Shown here piece by piece: positions 18,901-26,103 of a stretch of 36,144 nt of DNA. The DNA lies in NCBI RefSeq assembly GCF_015482765.1, contig NZ_JADMLB010000009.1:1-36144 (forward strand), in the 5' to 3' direction. The notes under the pieces are model-generated. The model had not been told where the DNA came from, searched no databases, and saw only the letters and a list, made by a program, of their open reading frames with translations. Origin of the DNA: Halodesulfovibrio sp. Its GTDB lineage: Bacteria > Desulfobacterota > Desulfovibrionia > Desulfovibrionales > Desulfovibrionaceae. Position 1 is the first letter of the stretch. Every line of letters starts with the position of its first letter. The translations under genes were made by a program, and so were the position numbers.

Positions 18901-21900
18901 TCTGTACCGGCAGAAAGAGTCGTGCCAGTCGGTACACCAGTAATAATGATTTTAGATATTGACTCAGATCCAGTGATGTCAGTGGTTGCGGTACTGATAT
19001 CAAGCGGCACAGAGTTATCTTCAAGAGTTGATGCCGGAGTAACGGTTAATGCAGGAATATCAGCAACAGCGTTGACAGTTACTGGAACAATATTTTGTGT
19101 ATCGGCTGTTGATCCATCCGGTTCTGTAGCAGTAGCAGTAACAGTAAGATTGAATGTACCTTTATAGTCTTGTGGCATGGACATAGTAAGTCCATTTAGC
19201 TGTGCAGGAGTAAGCGACCATTCTCCGCCACCAAGATCTGTCCCAGCGCTCAATGTAAAGCCGTTAGGGACACCCTCAATACGTAAAGAAAGTGTCTCTG
19301 AACCGTCTGTGTCAACAAGCGACGAAGTTATGTTGAGATCCAACGGGATGTCTTCATTACCAACAATAGGTGGTGTCGCTAAGTTTGGAGCATCCGGAAT
19401 TGGAGCTACCGTTACAATAAATGGATTGGTTACAGTAGTGCTGTCTCCAGTCGCTTCTGTGCTGGTCGCTTCAAGAGTCATGTTAATGGTGCCGGAAAAA
19501 TGTAATGGAGGCGTTACTTCAAGCGTTGCCAAGTCGGCTGGATCAACACTCCATTTTCCGTTCCCCAGATTTGTTCCCGAGCTAAGCGTTGCACCTGTAG
19601 GTACCCCTGTAATAACAGTCGTCAGTGTTTCTGAACCGTCTGTATCTGTTAAAGCCGCGGAAAGGGCTAATGGAATCTGAGTATCTTCATCGCCTGAAAC
19701 ATTGCTGACACTTGTTGACGGAGGGTCAGCCACACCGCCAAAAGTTCCGCTTACTGGTGTAGAAACAGTCGCGGTGTCACCGTCGGCTTCTGTTGTGGTT
19801 ACAGAAACTGTTAATAGAACATCACCAGAGAAGTTGGCAGGAGGAACAAGTTCAAGGTTTGCTAGCTCAGCAGGGGTTAATGAATACACTCCACCGCCTT
19901 GATCTGTACCTGCTGTTAGCGTGAATCCGTTTGGAATGCCGCTGACTTCATAACTTAATGTTTCAGAACCATCTGTATCAACAAGAGTCCCCGTAATATT
20001 AAGAGGCATGTTTTGATCTTCATCAACAGGACTAAGACTTGCTGTCAAACCCGGAGTGTCAGCAACGCCAACGACGTGGACATTAAAAGGTGCACTGTTG
20101 GTTGCTGTTGTTCCGTCAGACTCAGTTACTGTTGCAACAAGTGTGAGTGGTATGTCACCTGAAAAATGAAGCCCCGGAGTAATTGTTAAGCTGCCAAGGT
20201 CTGCAACATCAACCTGCCATTGTCCTCCGCCAAGGTCGGTTCCGCTGCTTAATGTTGCACTAGAAGGTACACCTGTGATTACGAGGGAAAGTGTCTCTGA
20301 ACCATCTGTATCAACAAGAGACGAAGAGAGAGTAAGGGGGATTGCGGTGTCTTCATCCCCAGTAACATTTGTTGCCCCAACATTTGGTACGTCAGGAACC
20401 GGGGCAAATGATGCTGTAAAATTAGCTGAGTTAGTTGCAGTTACACCACCTGTATCAGTTGCTGTAGCTTCCACTGTGAGCGTGACTGAACCACTGTAAT
20501 GCTGCGGTGCAGAGAGAGTGAGTGTGCTTAATTGAGCTGGTGGAATTGACCATTGGCCACCACCTAGGTCTGTACCTGCATTAAAAGTAAAGCCGTTTGG
20601 GACGCCCGAAATAACAACCTGTGTGATTGACTCGGAACCATCTATGTCCGTTGCGGCAGCTGTGAGCTGAAGAGGAAGAGCAATATCTTCAGTCCCGTTA
20701 ACATCTTGTGCAGTAACGTCTGGAATGTCCGCTACTGCCGCAATCTGTACGGGCAGTGTTGCAACATTTGTAGCAACGTCTCCATCCGCTTCTGTAGCTG
20801 TGGCTGTAACTGTTAAATCAAAATTCCCGCTAAAATCTTGTGGAGCAGTCAAAGAAAGACCAGTTAAATCTGCCGGAGCCAATGTCCAAGTTCCGTTTCC
20901 GTTGTCAGTTCCTGCAGAAAGGGTAAAGCCGTTTGGTACACCGGCTATGGTAAGCTCCAGTGTTTCTGACCCATCAAGGTCATTAAGTGCTGAGGTAATA
21001 GAAAGTGGTGTGACTATATCTTCTGTGCCGCCTGCTGGTACGACAGTTAAATCAGGAGTGTCAGCAACACCAGTAACATGAACATTAAAGGGATTGCTTG
21101 AAACAGCCTGCGAGCCATCAGGCTCAGTGCTTGTAGCAACGAGCGTTAACGGAATATCCCCTGAAAAATCATTAGGGGGGAGTATCGTAATGGAACCAAG
21201 ATCAGCGGGGCTGACTTCCCATCTGCCACCGCCAAGGTCAGTACCGCTGCTGAGAATAGCACCGCTTGGTACTCCCTCTATAACCGTTGTCAGCGTCTCT
21301 GAGCCGTCTTGGTCAACCAAGGATGCAGAAAGTTTGAGAGGGATCTGCGTATCTTCAAACCCTTTGACATCCTCAACAGAAGCATTCGGAGTGTCTGCAA
21401 CTGGGTCATACACGGCAGTTACAGTTGTTGAGGCACGCGCGACGTCACCGTCATCTTCAGTAGCAATAGCAGTAACAAGCATAGAAACACTGCCGGAAAA
21501 ATGGAGCGGAGGAGTAAATTGGAGTCCTTGAACTTGGTCTGCTGTAAGCGTCCACGTTCCGTCGCCGTTATCTGTTCCCGCAGAGAGCGTTGCGCCACTC
21601 GGTACATTGGAAATAAGGTATGTGAGAGTTTCAGAACCGTCTGTATCAGTCAATGCTCCGTCGATGGTGAAATTTGCTGCAATATCCTCGTCACCGGAGG
21701 CTAGTTGTGCTTGGAGCAAAGGTGTGTCTGCTACACCGATAACATTGACTGGCAATTGAGCACTGATCGTTGCGATATCCCCGTTGCTTTCAGTGCTCGT
21801 AGCCGTAACCGTAAGAGTGAAATCTACGTTAGAGTCTGGTGGTGGAGTGATGGTCAATCCACTAAGTTCGGCAGGAGTTAAGACCCATATTCCATTCCCT

Positions 21901-22619
21901 AGTGGCGTACCATTTGAAAGAACTGCGCCGTTAGGTACACCGGAGATTTGTATAGACAGAACTTCTGAACCGCCATCGGAGTCCTGAAGAGCAGAAGAGA
22001 TATCCAAAGGAATTGGAGAATCTTCAAAACCTGTTGCCGGCGCGACATTCAAAGAAGGAGCTTGCGCTTCAGGGACAAGCACGTTCTGTTGGGTTCCTGA
22101 CGTCGGTGGTGTAGGGCCTGTAGGCTCTCCGCCAGTTTCAGTAGGCGGTACTGTAGAAGGTTCTATTGGTTCAGAAGGAATAGGGCGCTCTATTCGAACA
22201 CTACCTTCATCTGCATTAATATTTCGTTCTGGGAACGTTGCACCACCCCCGCCAGCGCCAACCGCCGAACCGCCTCGGCCTCCAGTACCTTCTTGAGGGC
22301 TACCAGAATCAGGTGAAAAAACTGTTCCCGCGGTTTCTTCTTGTGCAGCATCTGAGGAACCACTGTCCGTAAAGTCTTGATGCTGTCCACCTTCACCGTC
22401 AGGTCTGTCATAATAGGCTATTTCATCTTCTCGAGTGCCTATAGGCTGCTCTTCAAAGCCGTAATCAGGACCAGATTGAAGAAACTCTTCAGCATCAAGA
22501 GCCTTAGCGTCCTGATTTACTTGTTCAGCCTGTTCTGCTGCCTTTGAATCCTGCTCACGACGTAATGATTTATCAGATTCTGCATCTATATTTGTAGGTG
22601 CTTTTTTTTTATCAGCCAT
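12978..22619 (-). CDS. Giant repetitive cadherin-like surface/secreted protein, probable type I secretion cargo
   Basis: A 3213-residue, very acidic protein. Residues 1 to about 185 are low-complexity, rich in Asp, Glu, Gln, Gly and Pro, without a signal peptide. About 26 tandem repeats of roughly 110 residues follow (about 186-3090). The repeat pattern is: EDT-x-IPL near the start, DTDGSETL, GVPxGATLSAGT, DGTWTLxPADLxGLTITPP, FSGDIxLTVTATSTE, and a VADTP linker. The Asp-rich DxDGSE motifs suggest Ca(II) binding, as in cadherin-like and T1SS-143-type repeats. A Gly/Pro hinge separates repeats 17 and 18. The last 123 residues are acidic and disordered-looking, with no RTX nonapeptide (GGxGxDxL). 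The ATG at 22619 has a GGGGGAAA ribosome site, and a GTG at 22634 abutting the previous gene is rejected. Last gene of the ABC-ABC-HlyD operon, hence probably its cargo, with a role in adhesion or biofilm. Confidence 0.85.
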   Translation of the reverse strand: MADKKKAPTNIDAESDKSLRREQDSKAAEQAEQVNQDAKALDAEEFLQSGPDYGFEEQPIGTREDEIAYYDRPDGEGGQHQDFTDSGSSDAAQEETAGTVFSPDSGSPQEGTGGRGGSAVGAGGGGATFPERNINADEGSVRIERPIPSEPIEPSTVPPTETGGEPTGPTPPTSGTQQNVLVPEAQAPSLNVAPATGFEDSPIPLDISSALQDSDGGSEVLSIQISGVPNGAVLSNGTPLGNGIWVLTPAELSGLTITPPPDSNVDFTLTVTATSTESNGDIATISAQLPVNVIGVADTPLLQAQLASGDEDIAANFTIDGALTDTDGSETLTYLISNVPSGATLSAGTDNGDGTWTLTADQVQGLQFTPPLHFSGSVSMLVTAIATEDDGDVARASTTVTAVYDPVADTPNASVEDVKGFEDTQIPLKLSASLVDQDGSETLTTVIEGVPSGAILSSGTDLGGGRWEVSPADLGSITILPPNDFSGDIPLTLVATSTEPDGSQAVSSNPFNVHVTGVADTPDLTVVPAGGTEDIVTPLSITSALNDLDGSETLELTIAGVPNGFTLSAGTDNGNGTWTLAPADLTGLSLTAPQDFSGNFDLTVTATATEADGDVATNVATLPVQIAAVADIPDVTAQDVNGTEDIALPLQLTAAATDIDGSESITQVVISGVPNGFTFNAGTDLGGGQWSIPPAQLSTLTLSAPQHYSGSVTLTVEATATDTGGVTATNSANFTASFAPVPDVPNVGATNVTGDEDTAIPLTLSSSLVDTDGSETLSLVITGVPSSATLSSGTDLGGGQWQVDVADLGSLTITPGLHFSGDIPLTLVATVTESDGTTATNSAPFNVHVVGVADTPGLTASLSPVDEDQNMPLNITGTLVDTDGSETLSYEVSGIPNGFTLTAGTDQGGGVYSLTPAELANLELVPPANFSGDVLLTVSVTTTEADGDTATVSTPVSGTFGGVADPPSTSVSNVSGDEDTQIPLALSAALTDTDGSETLTTVITGVPTGATLSSGTNLGNGKWSVDPADLATLEVTPPLHFSGTINMTLEATSTEATGDSTTVTNPFIVTVAPIPDAPNLATPPIVGNEDIPLDLNITSSLVDTDGSETLSLRIEGVPNGFTLSAGTDLGGGEWSLTPAQLNGLTMSMPQDYKGTFNLTVTATATEPDGSTADTQNIVPVTVNAVADIPALTVTPASTLEDNSVPLDISTATTDITGSESISKIIITGVPTGTTLSAGTEVSAGQWELTPAELTGLTLSPTPDSNVDFTLTVTSIAVEPNGSTAQNVASLPVSILGDADLPGIATSDASGNEDTWIPLTISGNLTDVDGSETLSFIVDGLPNGAQLNLGTQQPDGSWTISAGDIGNLSIRPPGNFSGTFDITATSVATENDGDVATNSAPITVTVDAVADRPRVVARNVNGVEDNDLALNLSANVRDPSEEIQSAVIRNVPSGFTVINGTDLGGGVWEVPADQLGTIELSPPQDFSGTVNLQFRVTTVEPSNGDTAVRSRNFSASFRAVADQPTVTVQDEVTDEDTAVALNLDSQLTDVDGSESLTLVISGVPNGAVLSAGVDNGNGTWTIDPADLGSLSFTPPLNFSGDIPLTLEATSTEASNQDAATNSATFNIHVVGVADTPGLVALDAHGNEDAAIPLTIRANLFDTDGSESLFVEFSNVPAGASFSAGTQLPNGNWRVPAADLSNLTITPPEHSNVDFTINVQALSVESDGDQAYSAPLPISISLRGVPDAPVIISNSTVGDEDTAIPVNFEVASGDTDGSETLSYVIYDLPNGASINVGTFIGNGKYSLTPSELQSLTITPPQDFAGNFDVSFDVVVQEDDGRQSTFSYTHPVEVTPVIDGIRPYPTARGLEDTAINLKVDPASRDSDGSETTEWVEISNIPTGAILSAGTETSPGSGVFRLTPAEFSGLTITPPPDSGDDFTLQVSSLIQEQDGSQEVRSGTLRVVVEADADIPNVSAQDITGPVGTDIPAQIASSLNDIDGSESLKLIIGGLAGTGIIPTEGLNLGGGNWLIDASSLPTLAFHDQGGGPDTDVPVTVTAISTETEGDQATNTATFTITTTPGGGGGGPGGPPVTPPTVTVTPPPTGDEDLDFPVGVSVDFGTDGSQYAVIISDLPPGASPNIGFYDPINDRWIIDGSNTAVLNNLEITPPPDFSGTFDFTISAVKTGNNGNTLIDSQTVTADIDPIVDTPNITLGTTNGTEDTPFNIDLNINPTDIDGSESVTSATISNLPSGATLSGTGVTDLGNGTYEVNLANINDIQFTPPPNGHGNFNFTVDAVISDSGTVTGSFSQNVGVNIAAVTDPAILTATDATGDEDTAIALTLDAQLVDTDGSEVMSTTITGVPSGALFSAGSNNGDGSWTFTQAQLSGLTFTPPPNANGDINMELTAFTMETSTGQVVTTTAPFTVSVTGVADTLIVDSQDSTGAEDTVIPMTLGFTQTDTDGSETVTAVLTGIPAGSTLSSGTQQPDGSWLVDGNDLATLTITPPLHFSGDINVHADITTTETDGDSLTEGTDFTVTVTPVADAPQLSTTPATGDEDTPINLDIQAALTDPSEVLTVSIAGVPAGATLSAGTQNPDGTWSVDPADLAGLTVTPPTNDNSDFTLTITATSEEPQTGETQQTVATLDVDVQGVADPVTITATDTTGDEESSIPITASFAYQDTDGSETVTAITVSGVPVGATLSAGTQNPDGTWTVDPADLSSLTITPAQNFSGDIPLTLDFLNEENDGDTSVTSENVTVTVTPVADAPTLTVQPTSGDEDTPIALDIQPALTDSGETLSVVIDNVPSGSTFSAGTQNPDGSWTFTPAELSGLTFTPPPEASGTFNLNVTAVSTEPDNNDTAQTSEQLTVTVDPVADTPVLSTSPASGDEDTAIPLDIQASSPDSGETISVTIDGIPSGATLSAGTDNMDGSWTLDAGDLAGLTLTPEPDFSGNITLNVTATSTDGTDQAVSTSSLVVDVEGQPDAPAFTVQDSNGTQDTPIALDIQAQTTAPGETLSVTIDSVPTGATLNAGTDNMNGSWTLDPADLSGLEITPPASFTGVINLGVTATVEQDGNTLDVTDSLDVTVSAPPAPFSFAAAPYMAIMASDAEEEPPIEASQEVAEYMDSLPVEEDENDPNEVLVAQQLDTNLNGAGSIGSDLDTMTQDEGQQQPDDLGGETPKTQGKEALPEPGPEAPNADSEITADTSTGEDEQQ
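16325..16400 (-). other. Gly/Pro-rich hinge inside the giant repetitive protein
   Basis: The minus strand encodes a run of six glycines followed by PGGPP and several PP pairs (TTTPGGGGGGPGGPPVTPP) around residue 2075. It lies between repeat 17, whose usual ED pair is replaced by GPVGTD, and repeat 18. It divides the stalk into arms of about 17 and 9 repeats. Confidence 0.7.
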
Positions 22620-22634
22620 AATTTCCCCCTGCAC

Positions 22635-23951
22635 TTACCGTTCTGTGAATCCCTTTTCTGTCAGCGTAAATATTGGCTTCAGTAGGTATTGTAGTACGGT
22701 TTTTTGTCCGGTAGTAATGTCCACTTCTGCGGTCATCCCTGGGAAAATCTGGCGTTTTGCGGACTTGTCTCCTATGTAGCTTCGTTCAGGGACTACTTCA
22801 CCTACATAGTACAACTCTCCGTTAGGTCCTGTAAACGTTGTCGGGCTTATATGGTCTAATGTTCCGGGCAATGCTCCGTATCTGGAGTAATCAAATGTAT
22901 CTATACGAATGGTTACAGGCTGCCCGACTTCGACAAAGCCAATGTCACGAGGGGAAATTTGAACTTCTACGATCAAATCCACATCAACAGGTACCACTTC
23001 AGCGACAATTTCACCCGGTGTTACAACAGCTCTTGGGCTTTGGAACGGTAGCTCTTTGACAATGCCTTTCGCAGGAGAAACTATGATGTGGCGCTGCAAA
23101 CTTGAACGACGTTCTTTAAGACGCAGTTTTGCTTCTGCAAGCTCAAGCAGAACTTTTGACCGTTCGCGTTGCGCTTCGGTGTAAATACCTTGTTTGGCGT
23201 TTTCTATCTGCTGTTTGACTTCCTCAATTTCTTTCAAAAGAACTTGTTGAGTACCTTTAAGCTCCGCCATTTCTTTGCGGAACTCAGCCTCACGCTGTTG
23301 AGCATTTAATAATTCAAGTTTTGATGTAATGTTCTGCTTGCCCAACGCCCTGTATAAACTGGAGACCTCAGCAGAGGATGTAAGCTGTCCACGAAGAACC
23401 GGAAGCTTTGCATCAATTGCGGCCAGTGTTTTTTCTTTCTGTTTCAACTGTTCATTCAAAGCCAATAGGCGGGTACGCATTTCTTCTTTTTGTGCGTAGA
23501 GCACCTGACGTTCTTGTAAAACAAACGGGTAATATGCTTTGCTGAATTTTGAAAAGTCTGCATTTCGACCTTCAACAAAGGCTGCCAAGCGCTCAGCTTC
23601 AAGTTCAAGATAAGCTGTACGGGAAACCAACTGATTTACATCTGTTTCAGCTTTTATCGGTTCAAATCGGGCAAGTACTTGTCCCTTGGATACTTCTTGT
23701 CCTTCTCTGACAAAAAGTTCAACAAGCTGGCCGCCTTCCAGCGCTTGAATCGTGATGATATCTCCAACAGGAATAACTTGTCCTCTAGTTCTGGCTACTT
23801 CTGGAACTTTAGCCAAGGAAGCCCAAAATAACATTCCAAAAACAAACATGATAATAAACCACGTAACTACCCGTAACGGGGAAGGGCGTCGGTGAGGCAT
23901 AACGCTTCTTTCTCGGAACATACTGTCGTGCTGTGATGATTTTGTATTCAT
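22635..23951 (-). CDS. HlyD-family type I secretion membrane-fusion protein
   Basis: A 438-residue adaptor with a cytoplasmic N-terminus of about 27 residues and one membrane helix (about 28-46). A first lipoyl half follows (QALEGGQLVELFVREGQEVSKGQVLARFEP), then long coiled coils with many Glu, Lys, Leu and Gln (about 105-290), a second lipoyl half (HIIVSPAKGIVKELPFQSP, PGEIVAEVVPVD) and the conserved C-terminal barrel (GQPVTIRIDTFDYSRYGALPG, FPGMTAEVDI). This is the LapC/HlyD layout at normal length. It should bridge the ABC exporter and a TolC-like channel. The ATG at 23951 has GGAGAAGAGGA upstream. It starts 12 bases after the second ABC gene and ends 15 bases before the chosen start of the giant gene, so it is in the same operon. 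Confidence 0.93.
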   Translation of the reverse strand: MNTKSSQHDSMFRERSVMPHRRPSPLRVVTWFIIMFVFGMLFWASLAKVPEVARTRGQVIPVGDIITIQALEGGQLVELFVREGQEVSKGQVLARFEPIKAETDVNQLVSRTAYLELEAERLAAFVEGRNADFSKFSKAYYPFVLQERQVLYAQKEEMRTRLLALNEQLKQKEKTLAAIDAKLPVLRGQLTSSAEVSSLYRALGKQNITSKLELLNAQQREAEFRKEMAELKGTQQVLLKEIEEVKQQIENAKQGIYTEAQRERSKVLLELAEAKLRLKERRSSLQRHIIVSPAKGIVKELPFQSPRAVVTPGEIVAEVVPVDVDLIVEVQISPRDIGFVEVGQPVTIRIDTFDYSRYGALPGTLDHISPTTFTGPNGELYYVGEVVPERSYIGDKSAKRQIFPGMTAEVDITTGQKTVLQYLLKPIFTLTEKGFTER

Positions 23952-23963
23952 TCCTCTTCTCCA

Positions 23964-26093
23964 TTATGCCGTTGCTGGTGGCTGTGGTGAATTGTTGTCG
24001 TCGCTTGCTTTTTTACTGGCTATCTTCCCGAAACTTATTGGCTCACCTCGATCAAGGATGAGCACTTTGTCGCATCGTTCAAGAATACGAATGTCATGAG
24101 ATGCAACGATAATTGTCCTGTTTCCTCTAGAATTATTTAAAAATTCCAAGAAGTTTTTCATGTATTTTTCACCATGGAATATTGGTGTATCCATAACGAG
24201 AAGTGGTGGTTTCTTCAGCAACATGCGTGCAATACAAACGGCTTGCTGCATGTCCTGCGGGAGGGTGAATCCTCTCTCAGTTACCATAAATGTATCCAGT
24301 CCGTGAGAAAGTGTGTCGAGTAAATCACCCGCACCAGCTTCTTTCAGTGCTTCTTTTATGTTTTCATCCGTTGCACCGGCTTTTGCTAAAAGCATGTTAC
24401 TACGTAGCGTACCACGGAATAATGTATCGTTTTCCGGCATAAATCCAAGCCATGAGCGAAGGTCTTCAGGGCTAAACTGACGAATATCGCGCCCGCCGAT
24501 CTGAACGCTTCCCGCCTGTGGCTGTAACAGCCCGGTTATAACACTAAGCAGTGTTGTTTTTCCGCTACCGTTTGGACCGGTAATTCCGATAACTTCTCCT
24601 TCTTCAACTTGGAAAGAAACTCCGCCAAGAGCCGGATCTCTGTCAGCTACATGTCGAAGTACAACCCTGCTGATACGAACGGTGGCTGGCAGTCTTTTCA
24701 ACGGAGAAATAAGAGAAGGATCAAGCTTTTCACCTTGCAGTTGCATTAAGCGGTCAATTTGCTGTGCAGAAAGACGTAGCTGGTAATAGCGACTGAATGA
24801 GGCTGCAAAACTTTGAACCGGAGCTGTAATGCGCCAAATAAGCATCATAGAAGCAATAAGACCACCTGGCGTTGTAGTTCCATTAAGTACCAGCAACAAA
24901 CCAATTCCAAGCGTTGCCAGTGCCAGTAAGGAAGCAGCTGTGCGCACGATAACTCGTAACGCAGAGGCAAGCATGGAGTATTTCTTATTGGCAACGGCAG
25001 AACGAATGATGATGCGATAAAAGTTTGTTATCCAAATTTCTTCAATGCCTGTTGCCACTAAATCTTTATATTTATCAATGGTGTCTTGCTGTATTGAGCT
25101 GCGTTCTGCATTTAAGGAAGCAGCAAAACGCATAGCTTTATCTTCCATAATACTGAGTATCGGAATTATGATGGCGTAAAAAGCAAGGCCGATAATTGGA
25201 ACGAGAACTAAAGGGCCGCCTAAGATGCCGATGGCTATAAAGTAAATTACGATAAAAGGGGCATCTAATATTGCTGTTGCAAGGTTCCCAGAAACAAATT
25301 CCCGTACTCTTTCAAGGTCACGTAAGCGGAGGATATGTGAGTTTGTGCTTGAGCGAAGAAGGACAGAGAGGGGGAGGGAGAGGATTTTACCAAAGGACTC
25401 TGTACCTGAAAGATAAGCTAATCTTCCGGCAGAATAGGTTTGCATGCGAGATCGTACGATTCTAAAAAGTGTTCCAAACGCAATTGCCAGAATTACTCCT
25501 GCCCCAAGATAGAAAAGGGAACTTACGGAGTAAGCAGGGATAGCCCGGTCATAGACGTAACGCATAAAGAATGGCAGTGCGAGACCGACTATGTTTACAA
25601 AGAAGCTGGCTAGGAATGCTCCGTTTATTTGTTTACGCATCGTAGACATAGTCCACGAAAGCCATGAGGTATTAGGTGGTGGCTTAATAGCTTCTAGCTG
25701 TGGATAAACTAAGACCAATAGGCCATCATTAGGTATTTCAGTGTCTGGCATTACAGCAGAAATAGTACCGTTTGAAGCTAAATGCAGACCATGGCCGGCT
25801 ATTTTTTCATAAGTGCTGGCGTCATGAACGCTTGTCTCAAGCCCGAGACGCGCAAGCGTATCGCACAGCCCTTCAAGACTATACGAATTATCGACAGGGA
25901 GTGCTGCCAAAAGTTGCTTTGAGGTACCGTCCCAACAAATTGCAGGGAGAAGTTCGCTAAGCGCTTCAGCATAGGGTGTGCCGTTCAGTTTGGCATTTGC
26001 AAGTGTGATAAGGAAATTGCCATCACAAACTACATCATCGTCACACCGAGATGCTGTCCGAAATTGATACTGCTCCTGAATATTCACAGTCAT
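23964..26093 (-). CDS. Type I secretion ABC transporter with C39-like domain (LapB-like), altered ATPase motifs
   Basis: A 709-residue half-transporter. Residues 1 to about 140 look like the inactive C39-peptidase-like domain of LapB/HlyB-type exporters. Six membrane helices follow (about 150-430), then the nucleotide-binding domain. Walker A is intact (GPNGSGKT, Lys512) and the H-loop His666 is present (ASHD). The signature LSGGQ is replaced by LPQDM (611-615), the Q-loop Gln by Glu (FMPEND), and the catalytic Glu after Walker B Asp635 by Thr636 (LLVMDTP). The ATG at 26093 has AGGGGA seven bases upstream and starts ten bases after the previous stop. An upstream start at 26138 would overlap that gene and is rejected. 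It probably pairs with the ABC protein encoded just before it. Confidence 0.9.
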   Translation of the reverse strand: MTVNIQEQYQFRTASRCDDDVVCDGNFLITLANAKLNGTPYAEALSELLPAICWDGTSKQLLAALPVDNSYSLEGLCDTLARLGLETSVHDASTYEKIAGHGLHLASNGTISAVMPDTEIPNDGLLVLVYPQLEAIKPPPNTSWLSWTMSTMRKQINGAFLASFFVNIVGLALPFFMRYVYDRAIPAYSVSSLFYLGAGVILAIAFGTLFRIVRSRMQTYSAGRLAYLSGTESFGKILSLPLSVLLRSSTNSHILRLRDLERVREFVSGNLATAILDAPFIVIYFIAIGILGGPLVLVPIIGLAFYAIIIPILSIMEDKAMRFAASLNAERSSIQQDTIDKYKDLVATGIEEIWITNFYRIIIRSAVANKKYSMLASALRVIVRTAASLLALATLGIGLLLVLNGTTTPGGLIASMMLIWRITAPVQSFAASFSRYYQLRLSAQQIDRLMQLQGEKLDPSLISPLKRLPATVRISRVVLRHVADRDPALGGVSFQVEEGEVIGITGPNGSGKTTLLSVITGLLQPQAGSVQIGGRDIRQFSPEDLRSWLGFMPENDTLFRGTLRSNMLLAKAGATDENIKEALKEAGAGDLLDTLSHGLDTFMVTERGFTLPQDMQQAVCIARMLLKKPPLLVMDTPIFHGEKYMKNFLEFLNNSRGNRTIIVASHDIRILERCDKVLILDRGEPISFGKIASKKASDDNNSPQPPATA

Positions 26094-26103
26094 GATGATT
26101 CCC

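Noticed and set aside
12978-22062. Periodic DNA repeats that could be taken for a repeat array or CRISPR
   Set aside because: The period is about 330 bases, copies differ strongly at the DNA level and the frame is open throughout. They are coding repeats of one protein.
13318-22411. Many long open frames on the + strand opposite the giant gene (for example 13747-14262, 15322-15822, 17779-18294)
   Set aside because: They mirror the repeat period of the minus-strand gene, are rich in Ser/Val/Pro with no domain, and lack ribosome sites. They are antisense shadows of the repetitive coding sequence.
22200-22619. LapG-type cleavage site or retention module in the N-terminus of the giant protein
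   Set aside because: The region is low-complexity and acidic, with no TAAG/PAAG-type dialanine site in a folded context and no beta-rich retention pattern. No LapG or LapD gene is nearby.
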